Origin: Orientallactaga sibirica | Taxonomy: Eukaryota; Chordata; Mammalia; Rodentia; Dipodidae | Direction: 5' to 3' | Length of the DNA: 64,000 bases | Assembly (NCBI GenBank): GCA_036365145.1 | Contig: JAEOAD010000024.1 | Span: 13,039,501 to 13,103,500 of the forward strand | Shown: in pieces, positions 25,563 to 36,720 of the stretch | Position numbering within the stretch: position 1 is the stretch's first letter | Layout: each line of letters starts with the position of its first letter | The notes under the pieces: model-generated | Database searches by the model: none | Told to the model about the DNA's origin: nothing | What the model saw: the letters and a program-made list of their open reading frames with translations, nothing else | Made by a program: the position numbers and the translations under genes

Positions 25563-26238
25563 GAAGAGCAGTACCCAGGATTTTATTGGGTGCTAGTCAG
25601 ATGGGCAACTTTTGCCAGCAAGCACCAAACTTTCAAGCTCCCAGAAAGAAAGCAGGTGTTTACATGAGCCATATTTTTGTACAGGTTATCCAGGCCCAGT
25701 AACCTGCTCATATCACTTAAATTATGGAAACTCTACTGAAATTCAAACTTCTTCATACCATCCATTTGCTAACCTTATAAATAAAACTTAATAAAGTTTA
25801 ATTAGACCCTGCAATGTTAATTCATTTCTGTATCTTTACACCTTGAAATCATACTGCTCTCCCTAAGGATTCTTGCTGAACACTGAACTGGTCACTTCCC
25901 AGTGGAAAAGTAATGCACCTTAGAAGCATAAATCAAACTGGCTGATACATAGCAAAATCAGTTGTATACTACCAGGTGTTACTTCTGGAAAATGCCACAT
26001 GCAATATTTTTCATATGCAGTAGTACTAAGACAATATAATGACTATCTTTTACAACAACAGTTATAAGGTCTTCTAGGAATAAGTGAGACTAAATGAATA
26101 ATTTGAACTTATTTCCCCAGTCTCTTGCTTTAACATAACAAATTTTAAAATGGGTCCAACTAGAACTCTGAGCAGGTAGCTCTCAGATGTGTTCAGATTA
26201 GAGAGTGGTCATGATGAGACCTCTAGAATCAATAATAT
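25563..26238. other. Unassigned non-coding DNA
   Basis: AT-rich, nothing recognised. Confidence 0.45.
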
Positions 26239-26409
26239 TGGAGAAGGTTTACAGCGTCATTGGCTGGGCAGAGCCTAAGGACCTATGTTTTACTCTCCAG
26301 ATCCTACATAAGCCAGATGCACTAAGGTAAGGCAAACACAAAGTTGAACATGCCCACTGGAGTTTGATTGCAGTGGCTGAGGGTTTTTAAAAATAATAAT
26401 AATAATAAG
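26239..26409 (+). mobile_element. B2-like tRNA SINE, type C variant, degraded
   Basis: Degraded head, then 'taagccagatgcactaagg', 'aggcaaacacaaagttgaac', 'atgcccactggagtttgatt' and an (AAT)n tail. The inserted 'aggcaa.cacaaggt..cacatgccca' segment is shared with the copy at 35327 and separates these two from the common type A. Confidence 0.75.
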
Positions 26410-26729
26410 AGTTAAGCTCATGACTGATAATGTGAATGATATTTACAAGCCAGTAACAGCCACCAAGCAAAAAATTCAATTTTTACTATAGGATGACTTG
26501 AGATAAATGAGGATAAACCCTTAATTCTGTAAGAGACATGTGGTCAGATCAGTTCATTGTGCACCTAGGTTATGCCAAAGTTGGAGCAGACAATGGGATC
26601 CTGATCTTGAGATATTTAAAATCTTTAGAGGAAATATCAACATATTATATGAATATAAACTCAGAAAATAACATGATTTTTAAAAGGCTCAGTGGAGAAG
26701 TTTTGACTTTAAGTATTTTGATTATTTTA

Positions 26730-26805
26730 ATTTATGAGATTCAGCAAGTCATGTAACCTCTCTGGGGTTTCAGTTTCCTTACTTGGGAAATATTACAGAA
26801 TTATG
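26730..26805 (+). mobile_element. MIR core fossil
   Basis: 'cagcaagtcatgtaacctct' followed by 'ctggggtttcagtttcctta' matches the MIR core on the plus strand ('…caagtcacttaacctctctgggcctcagtttcctc…'). Confidence 0.75.
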
Positions 26806-27118
26806 CTAAATTTGTAGGATTTCAATTAAGAAAAATTTGGTTCCACATCTTATATCCTACAAAGATCACAAAACACACAAAATGGCTGTTGTGCCTTCAT
26901 ATTGCTTTTCAAAAATATTGCTAAATTTCTAGGATATCTGAAATATTAAGAATATGTTCACTCAGTAAATCCTACTCTGGAAAATAACGATGGCTAATAT
27001 TGTTCCTTAACCTTAGAAGTATTTAAAAATAGTCTGATCCATATATATTTGTGGTGGATGACAAAGGGAAGATTAGTAAATATTGTGATTTGTTTTTCAC
27101 TAAAATATATTTTTTAAA

Positions 27119-27332
27119 CATATTTTATTTATTTATTTATTTGCAAGTTGAGTGAGAAAGCAAGAAAGAAAGAGAATGCTTATGAGTGTACCAGGGCCTC
27201 TAGTTGCTGCCAAAACTTCCAGATGCATGTGCCACTTTCTGCATCTGGTTTACATGGGTACTGGAGAATCAAATCCCGGTCATTAGGCTTTGCAGGCAAG
27301 TGCTTTAACCACTGAGCCATATCTCCAACTCC
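27119..27332 (-). mobile_element. B2-like tRNA SINE, short variant (type A)
   Basis: Minus-strand copy: tail of ttta units at 27123-27142, GA-rich block, 'taccagggcctctagttgct', head at 27332 reversed from 'gagccatatctccaactcc'. Confidence 0.85.
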
Positions 27333-27901
27333 GAAATATACTTTTTTTGTAAACATAAAAACTCTTCCAATACAAGTTCTTCTTCCTGACTTTACCAAAC
27401 ACTGGTGAACAGCTGGTTCCTGATCTGTAATAGAACTGAGTAATGATGTCAGAAGAAAAGGATTTGCCTCAAACCACTGATATCAAACTATTGGAAATTA
27501 TTTCACAATTACTAAGTCATTAGCATAGAGTTCTAAACAGAAACACAAAATTGCCTCACCCAGGACTTAACAATTTAGCATAGTACCTGGTTGGATAGAC
27601 TTTTTGCTATGTAGGTTAAAGAATAATCATTGACTTTCTGGCCAAGGTGGCATCTGCCCAACCATGCCTCACCTCCTGGGAAAGGAAAGGCAAGACATTT
27701 AGGGTTAAGTGGGGTTTTTAACGGTCTGCAGGTTCTAGTAGACCTCCAGTGGGAGGGTGTGAAGGAGCAAAGTAGGGAATCCACTGATTTCCATGCTCTA
27801 GAGTAGCCCACCAGTCCCTCAGTCCCCTCATACAGCCGTGGGAGCCCCACTCCCAGCTGCAGGTTCCTTCTCCACTAAACTCAGGCCTAGTGGACCCAGG
27901 C

Positions 27902-28310
27902 CAGCAGGGTAGCATTTGCCCCTTGCCACCCTTACCTAGGCTTTCCCGCCCCCACAGAGCTCCACAGGAGAACCCCATCCTATTCTCCGCCACTGAACAG
28001 GCTAGCCTTTGCACCGCCCTGCCCTGATATAGATTTTACTACCCCGGCAGAGCTCCACAGGTGAACCCCTTCCCACTCCCTGCCGCCACCACACCCCCAC
28101 TACTCCCCATCCTGGCGCTGACCCAGGCCAACAGGCTAGCATTCACCCCGCCCCACCCTACCTAGGCTTTCCAGCCCCGATGGAGCTTCATGCATGAAAG
28201 CCATCCCATTTGCTGCTGCGGAATAGGCTAGCATTCTTCCCACCCCACCCTGACCTGGGCTTTCTCACTCCTGTAGGGTGCCACTTGCGAAACCCATCCC
28301 ACTTGCCACC
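27902..28310 (+). promoter_or_regulatory. Four monomer-like tandem repeats in L1-type 5' UTR
   Basis: The phrase 'caggctagc' (or a close form) starts units at 27902, 27998, 28132 and 28224, each followed by '…gccc.accctacctaggcttt' and '…gagctccacaggtgaa…ccatccca'. Unit spacing is about 96, 134 and 92 bases. By analogy with murine L1 promoters such monomers probably drove transcription; no activity can be inferred for this copy. Confidence 0.65.
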
Positions 28311-28390
28311 TCCCCCTCCTCCTATGTGTGGACCCAGGTCAAGGCTAAACTACAGCTTCCTCAAAAATTTAATAAGATTCCTTCACTGTA

Positions 28391-29470
28391 ATGGGCAGAC
28401 CACAGCACAAAAGAAATAAGAATAGCCAAATGCAAGTAAATCCAACGAGATTGCCCAGTCCCACAATGGATATCTCTAATCAAAACATAGAAGAGACAAT
28501 AGGATCAGAAACCCAAAATGAAGACATAAGCAATGCAACCCTGGCCAAGAAAATAGCAGAACTTGCAGAAAATCAAGGGCCAATAATTGTATGAATGCTG
28601 TTCTCACTAGATTAGACCTAATAGAAAAGAACCAGGAAGGGTTCCAAAGACAGTTAAGTGATCTGAAGGAGAGCGAAAAAAGAGAGGACCTCAATAACCA
28701 GCTGGCTAAGTTCAATGAAGACATAAATAAATGCAAGGATGAATTCCAAGAAACCCTAAAAAAAAAAAAAAAAAACTCAGAAAATGATGTGAAAAGAGAA
28801 CTTGACAGAGGATTGCAAACTATACATTTAAAAAACAGTAGAAAATACAAACCAAATTGAATAAGCCGAAAACTCTATAGAAGCTCTCAAGAATAGAGTC
28901 AGCCATGTGGAGGATAGAAACTCAGAACTGGACGACAAAACAGAAGTAATAGTTCATGAATCCAAAAATTTCAATAAGTTCAAAAATTTTTGTGAATAGA
29001 ACATGAGGGAACTGTGGGGTACCTTTAAATTCCCCAACATTTGGATCATGGGGATACCATAAGGGGAAGAAATTCATACCAAAGGCATGGAGAACTTAAT
29101 TCAACAAAATTATCAAACAAAACTTTCCCAGTCTTTCAAAAGAAAGCCCCATAAATTTACAAGACGTTAACAGAACTCCAAACAGACTGGACCAAAGGAG
29201 AAATTCTCCAAGACATATTATCATTAAGACTGTAAACATCAGTAACAGAGAAACTCCTAAAAGCAGCTAGGGAGAAACAACACATTACATATAAAGGTAA
29301 CCCCATCAGAATTACTTCAGACTTCTCAGTGGAAACCCTGAAAGCCAGAAGAGCCTGAAATGGAACACTACAAAGTCTAAGAACTTATGGATTCCAACCC
29401 AAACTATTCTACCCAGCAAAAGTATCCCTCATAATAGATGGTGAAAGAAAACCTTTCTCTGAACTAATAA
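28391..29470 (+). pseudogene. Broken L1 ORF1-like coding region
   Basis: The N-terminal part reads as a 67-codon frame (28391-28594) starting 'MGRPQHKRNKNSQ', followed in another frame by an 89-codon frame (28591-28860) rich in E, K, L and N, the texture of the ORF1 coiled coil. The two overlap by four bases, so a frameshift separates them. An A18 run at 28760-28777 lies within the second. Downstream, the RNA-binding and C-terminal portion (about 29000-29460) is recognisable only in pieces, with stops in all frames. No functional protein is expected. Confidence 0.7.
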
Positions 29471-30044
29471 TGATTATCCCATTTATCCAGTGCTGACTTC
29501 ACTCTCTGTTGGAGAGTTTGCTTCTCTTTTTCAGATGGATGCAGAACCTGAGGAGAGAATCAGCTCATCACACCTCACCAGGGTCCCAGCTGAAACCATA
29601 GAGTAATTAGGGAAATGGGAAAGAGTGCTGCTCTTTTGGTGAACCCGGTATTCAGCACAAGGGTGAAGGAGGTAGACACTGAGGACACTCAACTACTACC
29701 AGACCAGAAATACAGAGACACAGAGGCTTCAAAGACCTCATCACTAAAGCAGACCTAAGATGAACCCAACATGGCTCAGGGAAATTCACAGAAAGATTGT
29801 TAGAGCCACAAGTTGGGACATTATGTTCAGAGACATTGCCTCTTCCCCATAACTGATCAATACCCCCACTATAAACAACCCATAATTCATATGGGGATAA
29901 CTGGCATCCCCAACAAGGAGGTTCCCTTTGGAGGGGGGAGGACAGGGAGGAGACTAAATATAGTACCCACATGTGCTGTTTACACACAGTGTATGTATGT
30001 AACTAATAAAGAAAAAATAAGGCAGAAAAAATAATCACAAGATG

Positions 30045-30189
30045 GGTTGGAGGGATGGCTTAGTGGTTAAGGTACTTTTCTGAGAAGCCTAAGAACTCTG
30101 GTTCAGTTTCCTAGTACCCATATAATCCAGATGCACAATGGGGCATTCACTTGGAGTTCATTTGCAGTGGCTGGAGGTCCTGGTGTGTC

Positions 30190-30230
<41 letters not shown>

Positions 30231-30277
30231 ATCTGCCTCCCAATAAATAAATTAGTAAAGTAAAATATTTTTTTTTA
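30045..30277 (+). mobile_element. B2-like tRNA SINE, short variant (type A), with 12-bp TSD
   Basis: Head 'ggttggagggatggcttagt', 'atccagatgcacaatggggc', (CT)n block at 30193-30227 and tail 'aataaataaattagtaaa'. It is flanked by a perfect direct repeat 'aatcacaagatg' (30033-30044 and 30278-30289). It landed immediately behind the tail of the L1-derived element, a common site for L1-endonuclease-driven insertion. Confidence 0.93.
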
Positions 30278-30289
30278 AATCACAAGATG

Positions 30290-32616
30290 TCAAGGAAACC
30301 TAGAATAAAGCTGAGAGAATTGATGCATGTTATTAATTAGGTGTGAAGAAATTGCAAAGCCTGAAAGAAGGCGTTATTGCTTCTATTTTAGAGTAGAAAT
30401 AAAGAGCTGGTTATTATGCAACAAGCACTAATGCTTACTATAAAATAAAGCTTAACAGAGTATATCTCATGAATTTACCAACATCCACATAAGCTAGATT
30501 TGAAAAGAATTGTGCTTTGTACAAAGCCAGGAGGTACAACACAGTGAAGGAATGAATCACTGTGTTTTCTGACTTGAATTCCCTTTTAAGTATGGTGCAA
30601 AGCTATCAAGCAGATGAAAGCTGTAACAACCTAGGTTAACTGAATCGTTAACAGAAGAAAGAGGTATGCAAATGATGATTTGATACTTTGGACAATAATA
30701 TCTAAAAGGTTCATTTCATCTCTAAATTTCTATGAGTTGCTTATTTTAAGAATCTAGAATAATTTCAAACAGTACATTGGAGTATTATGAAGGGAAAATA
30801 CTTTAAGGAAGTACATAAGAACCCTTTTCAGAAGCCATGAAATTTCAAAGAACTGTTTTTAAGCTAAGGGGGGAAAAAAAACAACAAAATCATCTCCTAT
30901 TATTTTCTACAGTTTTTTTTTTTTGTACAGTAAAGGTTTTTTTTTATTGTTGTTGTCGTTTGTTTTATGTCCTTTAATGCTCATACCTTTTGTTAATGGG
31001 TCATCTTGAAATAACACCTTTTAGGTTACCAGAAAGCACTCCTGAGGGATGCCTACTGTTAATTCAAAAACATATGCCTCTCTTTGTAATCTCTTTTTTC
31101 ATTTCCTAATCCATCAACAAAGAAATACTGTGAAAGCTACTTCTCACCTGGAAGTTCCACCAACATTTTTCATGATTCTTTGCATGTTTCATGATGTTCA
31201 ATATTCAAGAATGTCCTCAAGAACAATGCAAAAAAACTGAAATTACTTGTAGCATCCCCCAGATCAACTCAGGGTCTCTGGCATCTTCAAATGGGTTTAC
31301 CATAGAAAAAGAAATTTGGAGGAAAAGATTCAGAGTTTGAAAGCTTAATGTTAATAATAGCAAATAGTACATCTTGGTAAGGTAGCTCACGGTTCATTAA
31401 ATTAATAAACTTCTTATATCTGCAATCCAGGATATATCCTACTCAGCCATCCCCAGCTAAGCCTCATCAGGTATTTATGATCACATAGATAATGCATTCA
31501 TAGAAGACATTATCTTTGACATCATGAGGAATTACCCAATAATACATTTCAGCTGTCTTCCCAGATTGGCTATGGAATTTTATATGTATATCTCCATTCT
31601 TTCCATAGTTACTTCAGTGCCATATATCCCAGGAGATGATAAGGATATGATTTTTTTCTCAACTACTATGGTTATTGTAGTATCCATAAGTCCTAAGGCA
31701 AGAAAAAAATAGTATATATATTTAAAAATAAAACTTATGTCTCTCTCATTCTTGTGTAATAATGTCACCAAAGTTATCTTTGATAACCTCAGATTTTATC
31801 ACTCTAATACTTAGTTGAATTCAGGGTAACACTTCTTTCATATAGTCAGCCTACCTTCCTAGTGACAGCTCATTTTTCTTTTCTCACAGATCTGCTTAGA
31901 ACTGTTCAAATTATGAACCATACACAATGTAATTTTTACACAAATTAGTAAGTGATATCTTTCTAGGTGGGGACAAGTGTAAAGTATATCAGCAAGAGTA
32001 TAAAACTTGCTTAAAATCATTTAAAACAAGTTTCAAAGGAATAGCACTCTAAGATATATACATACAAAGTTGAGATGGATGAAAAAATATGGATGTTTCA
32101 CCTGAAGATTGTCCTGTTAATGATGAGTTCTATGCAGGAGATCAAAGACTTCCCTTCTCTCTCTAAGCCTGGAACTCAGAGCAAGGAACCTATCTGAAGG
32201 TTTTCTCAATGGAGGTTGATTTTTTTTTTCATATTATACACAAAGAAATAGAAGTTTTGTAGAAATTCTTAAGTGGAGATTGGATTGCAGTTGTCTTCTA
32301 AGGATAACTATTTATGTAATTCTCTAGATTATGCTGTCTTTATATCCACAATTTGTCCCAAGTACCCCTCAATGTTTTACTGAACATTAAAGTCTGATTG
32401 TGAGAACTTAAATTTGTACTTGAAACAAGTGACATCAACTTGCAGGAGTTAATGACAAGAACTGAACTATTTGCCTGCTGGGTGTTATAAGAGTTAAACC
32501 CCAAAGTATCTGTATAAAATGCAAACCTTACTTAAAATTCACATAAATTATTAGAGCAAAAAATTAGTTAGCTAGCATTTGATCACAGAAATGAAAGTAT
32601 TTGTAGCCCTCACAAA
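30290..32616. other. Unassigned non-coding DNA
   Basis: AT-rich, no recognised repeat or RNA gene. Frames of 62-63 codons occur on both strands without family resemblance. Confidence 0.45.
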
Positions 32617-32629
32617 ATAATATGAGATG

Positions 32630-32822
32630 GGGCTGGAAAGATGGCTTAGCTTTTAAGGCACCAGCCCACTAAGCCTAAGAACTCTGGTTTGATTCTCCAG
32701 GTCCCACATTTAGCAAGATGAAAAGTGACTCAAGTGTGCAATGCCACACTAGCCCACAAGGGGGTGCATGCATCTGGAGTTTGTTTACTCTCTCTCTCTC
32801 TCTCTCTGACTCTCTCCAAAAC

Positions 32823-32852
<30 letters not shown>
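32630..32852 (+). mobile_element. B2-like tRNA SINE, long variant (type B), with 11-bp TSD
   Basis: Head 'gggctggaaagatggcttag', 'gaaaagtgactcaagtgtgc', 'aatgccacactagcccacaa', CT block and an (AAT)n tail at 32822-32850. The direct repeat 'aatatgagatg' flanks it (32619-32629 and 32853-32863). Confidence 0.92.
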
Positions 32853-32854
<2 letters not shown>

Positions 32855-33198
32855 TATGAGATGCAAGACACATTAAACTTTAAAAAGTTATATCATTTCT
32901 TGTTTAGCATATATTCCCTAATATGATGAATATTTTTGAAGCTAGTAATTTAGAACAGATTTTAAATTTCAATGTATTAAAAGAAATTTTAAAGAACTAT
33001 ATACATGCCAAACTCTTTATTCTTGCAAACCAACTATATTAGATATACTTTAAAAATATTCACTCTTGACTCCTTACAATATACTTTACCAAACACAAAA
33101 TGGCCTCGATATTCCTGACCTCTCATTACTTGACACTAACTACATGAAACTATCATAGTAAGAGGAAAAGATGATGGCATCAAAATAAAAGAGAGACT

Positions 33199-33428
33199 GG
33201 GCCTGGGGAGATGGCTTAGCAGGTTAAGCACTCGCCTATGAAACCTAAGGACTCTGGTTCAAGGCTTGATTCCCCAGGACCCACGTAAGACAAGGTAGGG
33301 CATACATCTGGAGTTGGTTTGCAGTGGCTGGAGGCCCTGGCCTGCCCATTCTATGTCTATCTAACAGCCTTTTTCCTCTCTCTGTCACTCTCAAATAAAT
33401 AAATAAAAATTAAACAAGAAAAATAAAA
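33199..33428 (+). mobile_element. B2-like tRNA SINE (type A, with 'ggcttgattcc' insertion)
   Basis: Head 'gggcctggggagatggctta' and a B-box region duplicated as 'ggttcaaggcttgattcccc', then CT-rich part and tail 'aaataaataaataaaaatt'. An A-rich repeat 'aaaataaaaga' may be the target-site duplication (33182-33192, 33429-33439), weak because of low complexity. Confidence 0.88.
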
Positions 33429-33436
33429 AAAATAAA

Positions 33437-33572
33437 AGATTGATAGAGAAGGGGAGGGGATATGACAGAGAGTGGAGTTGAGGAAGGGAAAGTCGGGGGG
33501 AAGGAATTACCATGGTTTATTGTCTATAATTATGGAGGTTGTCAATAATAAGTAAATAAATAATAAAATATT
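33437..33572 (+). mobile_element. Young L1 3' end (5'-truncated)
   Basis: Polypurine-rich 'gagaaggggaggggatatga', 'gtcggggggaaggaattacc' and 'tataattatggaggttgtca' followed by an AATAAATAATAAA tail. This is the layout of the 3' UTR of recent rodent L1. Only ~135 bases survive, directly behind a SINE tail. Confidence 0.7.
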
Positions 33573-33725
33573 CCCTTTTCCTTATTCAATCATTTCCTTG
33601 TAGTAACAGAGGATTATGTTCAACCATTCTATTACAAAGTAGATGCTTTCATCTGTACTATATTCTTCATGCCTTTTTATTTCTTTGGGTATTTTGTGCA
33701 ATTATGTCTTCCACTTCTTTTCATT

Positions 33726-33946
33726 TAAAAAAATTTATTTATTTATTTGAGAGTAACAGACAGAGAGAGAAAGAGGGAGAGAGAGAGAATGGGCATACAG
33801 GGGCCTCCTGTCACTGCAAACGAACTCCAGATGCATGCACCACCTTGTGCATCTGGCTTAGGTGGGTCCTGGGAAATCAAGCCTCGACCCAGGGTCCTTG
33901 GGCTTCACAAGCAATCACTTAATCACTAAGCCATCTCTCCAGCCCC
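33726..33946 (-). mobile_element. B2-like tRNA SINE (type A)
   Basis: Minus-strand copy: tail 'aaatttatttatttatttga', GA block, 'tcaagcctcgacccagggtc' and head at 33946. The words 'tgtcttcca' lie on both sides (33705-33713 and 33947-33955), consistent with a target-site duplication. Confidence 0.9.
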
Positions 33947-34402
33947 TGTCTTCCATTTTTCAAATGTTTATTCCCATTGACATAATTTTCAGGACATAAA
34001 GATGTTTTCTAGAAACAGAAAAAAAGAGAGCAGTTTCCTGACATTTCTAGAACACTCAGCAGCAGAATATGCATTTATCTCATGCACATGGAATATTCTC
34101 TAGAGACTAGTTGTTGGGCCTTAAAACAAATCTCAATGAACATTTTCTTTAAAAACATTTGCATCATAGTAGATATATTTTCCAACAACAGTGGAATGAA
34201 ACTAGAGAGCAGGAACAGAGGATGATAACAGTGTGTATGTGAGAATTGGGACCTGTTTTAGTAATAATAAGTCAATGCAGAATAAATCAAAACAGAAAAT
34301 ACAGGGTAAATTAAAAAAAAACAACACTTTGAGATGACTGACAACAGAAATATAAAATTCCAAAGGTTGAACATGCTGCTTGTAAAATCAGGAAAAAGCC
34401 AA

Positions 34403-34503
34403 AGTACCCAAGCATGTAATCCCAGCATTTGAGAGATGTAGATAGGAGGACTGTGAGTTTAAGACCTGCCTAGAGTAAACAGCAAGATCTCATCTCAAAA
34501 ACA
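34403..34503 (+). mobile_element. B1-like SINE fossil
   Basis: 'agcatgtaatcccagcattt' followed by 'gatgtagataggaggactgt' and 'agacctgcctagagtaaaca' is the B1 body, 5'-truncated and degraded, plus strand. Confidence 0.7.
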
Positions 34504-34649
34504 AAACAATAAGATCATATTTTTTCTTGAGCAGAAAGATTGGTGGTAGTCACTAGTTAGTGGCTCTTTAAATATGCTTTGGTTTCATTTTCACTCATCA
34601 CTGCTTTGGGGAGATTCTTGCATGGTGACATTTGTAAGCATCATTCATT

Positions 34650-36060
34650 CACTCTCACTTTAATACAATGAAAATTTAATTTACCAATTTAAGTGTTGGT
34701 CAAATTTATTGATTGCTTCCAGTTATTTACTACTACAGATAATCTTGCTATAAATATTTCTCTATATATTACAAGTGCAAATGATTTGGGGGTTACATAG
34801 TCAAATTGCTGAATCATAAAATATGCATATAAGTCACTTTAATAGGGAATAAAAGTTGGTTTTAAAAATTTGTTAAAGTAATTTACATTCCTATTAGCAG
34901 TGTGTTATGAAAGTTGATGCTGTCACGATTTATGCCAATCAGGAGGATGTGAAATGCTGTCACATTGTGGTTTTCACTTTAATTTTCTTTTTCTTAAAGA
35001 GGTTCAGCATCTTTTTATATTTCAGATTTGTTCATGTTTTTTTTTTCTCCCAGAATAATTATCTACATAGATTTTTTTACAATAATGCTATTTATTTAAC
35101 TGTCTTTTTCTTACTGATGCATAGTTATTTTTACATATTCACTATTCTAATATTTTCCCAGTTACCGCCATCATAAAATTTTTCTCCCAACATTTCACTT
35201 ATTTCTTTCCTCACAGTCAAGTGTAAAAATACCAAAGCTGGTTTACAATTTTTAAGATTGTAATGTATTCAAATATCTCACTCACTTAGTTTGTTCTTTT
35301 TGTACTTTAAAAATCATTAGTTGTAAGCTGGAAAGATGGCTTAGTGGTTAAGACACTTGTCTGTAAAGCCTAGGACCCATGTTCAACTCTCCAGATCCTA
35401 CTTTAGCCAGATGCACAAAGGTGAGGCAAGCACAAGGTCACACATGCCCACTTGGTAGTGTGGAGTTCAATTGCAGTAGCTGAGACCCTGGTGCATCAAT
35501 TCTCTCTCTCTCTTTTCTAAAAAAATCATTAGTTGTAATTAATGATGATAGTGATAAAAGATTATTTTTTTTTGTATTTCACACTGAACTCAATCCATTT
35601 TCAGCTTATTGTTGTTCATAGTTGTGAGGTGGGGATTGGTTTCATTTTCCCACAAATAACCTATAGTTTTCTAAGAACCAAGGTGTTCCTTTTCAGATGA
35701 CTAATGGGCATTTCTGATATATGACCTAGAACTATAACTTCTAATCCTTGGTCTATTACTTCACTACTTCCACATTTTAAAATTTACTATAGCTTTAAAA
35801 TATACCTCGTAACAGCTCTACATATTTTTCTTTAATCTTGGCTTGGCTTGTAATTTTTTTGCCTTTTAAAATAAATTCTGATAACATTCTAAGTTCCATT
35901 AAAAACCCTGTATCTCTCTGCTTGCAAATAAATTAATAAATATACTTAAAATATCATTTTATAACTTTGAACAGAATCATTTTGCATCTTTAGGTCAATA
36001 TGTAAACATCTGTTATAATTCTGCTCAACATCAATAAAGGTTATCTGTTTGCTAATTTAG
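34650..36060 (-). mobile_element. L1M fossil (ORF2 3' part), split by a SINE
   Basis: Read on the plus strand it follows the familiar antisense order of ancient L1: 'ttgattgcttccagttattt', '…attgctgaatcataaaatat', '…acattcctattagcagtgtg', '…tcacattgtggttttcactt', then after the SINE at 35327-35520 '…caatccattttcagctt', '…gtctattacttcactacttc'. The element is therefore on the minus strand. All frames are heavily interrupted. Confidence 0.75.
35327..35520 (+). mobile_element. B2-like tRNA SINE, type C variant, with 18-bp TSD
   Basis: Head 'gctggaaagatggcttagtg', 'agccagatgcacaaaggtga', 'ggcaagcacaaggtcacaca', 'tgcccacttggtagtgtgga', CT block. Flanked by a perfect 18-base direct repeat 'aaaaatcattagttgtaa' (35309-35326 and 35521-35538). 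It lies inside the L1M fossil. Confidence 0.93.
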
Positions 36061-36084
36061 ATCCTCTTTCATGTCTTCTATTGA

Positions 36085-36720
36085 CTTTTAAAATATTTTT
36101 GATATTTTCATATATTCATATGATGTATTTTGATCTTATTCACCTCAGTCACCTTATCTTATCCCCACTCCTTCCATTAACATTCTTCTTCCCCATATGT
36201 CCTCATATTACTTTCATACCATTTTTTAATCCATTGAGGTAAATTAGAGTTTTACATGATTGTAAATAGAAGTTTATTCACTGTGGAATGGGCAACTTGC
36301 CAGTGGCTACACCACTGATGAATGCAATTCCATCTCTCCCAGTGACCACTGGCTGCCTTCAGCCTAGCTTGTGAGGCATGGGATCTCGTGTATCCTTCCC
36401 CATCAATAGTGAAGTAATGTCAAGCTCAGTCTTGTGCTGGATAACATGGCTATTATGAATTCATCAGTGCAACCACCATTTGATATCCAGAAGACAGAGT
36501 TTCACAACCTTCCTACCCCTGTTCCTGCTCTTATATTCTTTCTGCTCCCTCTTCGACAAGGTTCCACAAGTTTTATGGGGATGTTCTGTTTGAAGTTGAG
36601 TGTGCATGAGTCACTTATTCTTGGCAATTTTGCCAGCTGTGCATCTCTGCATTAGCTACTGCCCCTTATAGTAAGAAACTTCTGTGTTCAAGGCATTGAG
36701 AAGTACTAATCTATTGGAAG
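36085..36720 (-). mobile_element. Rodent L1 3'-UTR fragment (Lx-like)
   Basis: On the plus strand 'atccagaagacagagtttca', 'ttatattctttctgctccct', 'cttcgacaaggttccacaag' and 'gagtcacttattcttggcaa' match the antisense of an old rodent L1 3' UTR. Interrupted reading frames only. Confidence 0.6.

Larger units (their letters stand above)
27640..30032 (+). mobile_element. L1-derived element without ORF2 (half-L1/HAL1-like)
   Basis: In order it shows a GC-rich 5' region with four monomer-like repeats (27902-28310), a broken ORF1 (28391 to about 29470), and a 3' region ending in a G-rich tract ('ggaggggggaggacaggg' near 29930) and an AATAAAGAAAAAATAA tail at 30005-30020. ORF1 identity rests on its 3' part, where 'caaacagactggaccaaagg', 'cagctagggagaaacaac' and 'aaccccatcagaattact' line up with the C-terminal region of mammalian L1 ORF1. 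Only ~550 bases separate ORF1 from the tail and none resembles endonuclease or reverse transcriptase, so ORF2 is absent. The organisation is that of half-L1 elements; it may also be an L1 with a large internal deletion. The 5' boundary is uncertain (27640-27900). Confidence 0.75.

Noticed and set aside
27900..28330. GC-rich stretch that could pass for a CpG island promoter of a gene
   Set aside because: CpG dinucleotides are few and the stretch consists of repeated monomers leading into an L1 ORF1-like region.
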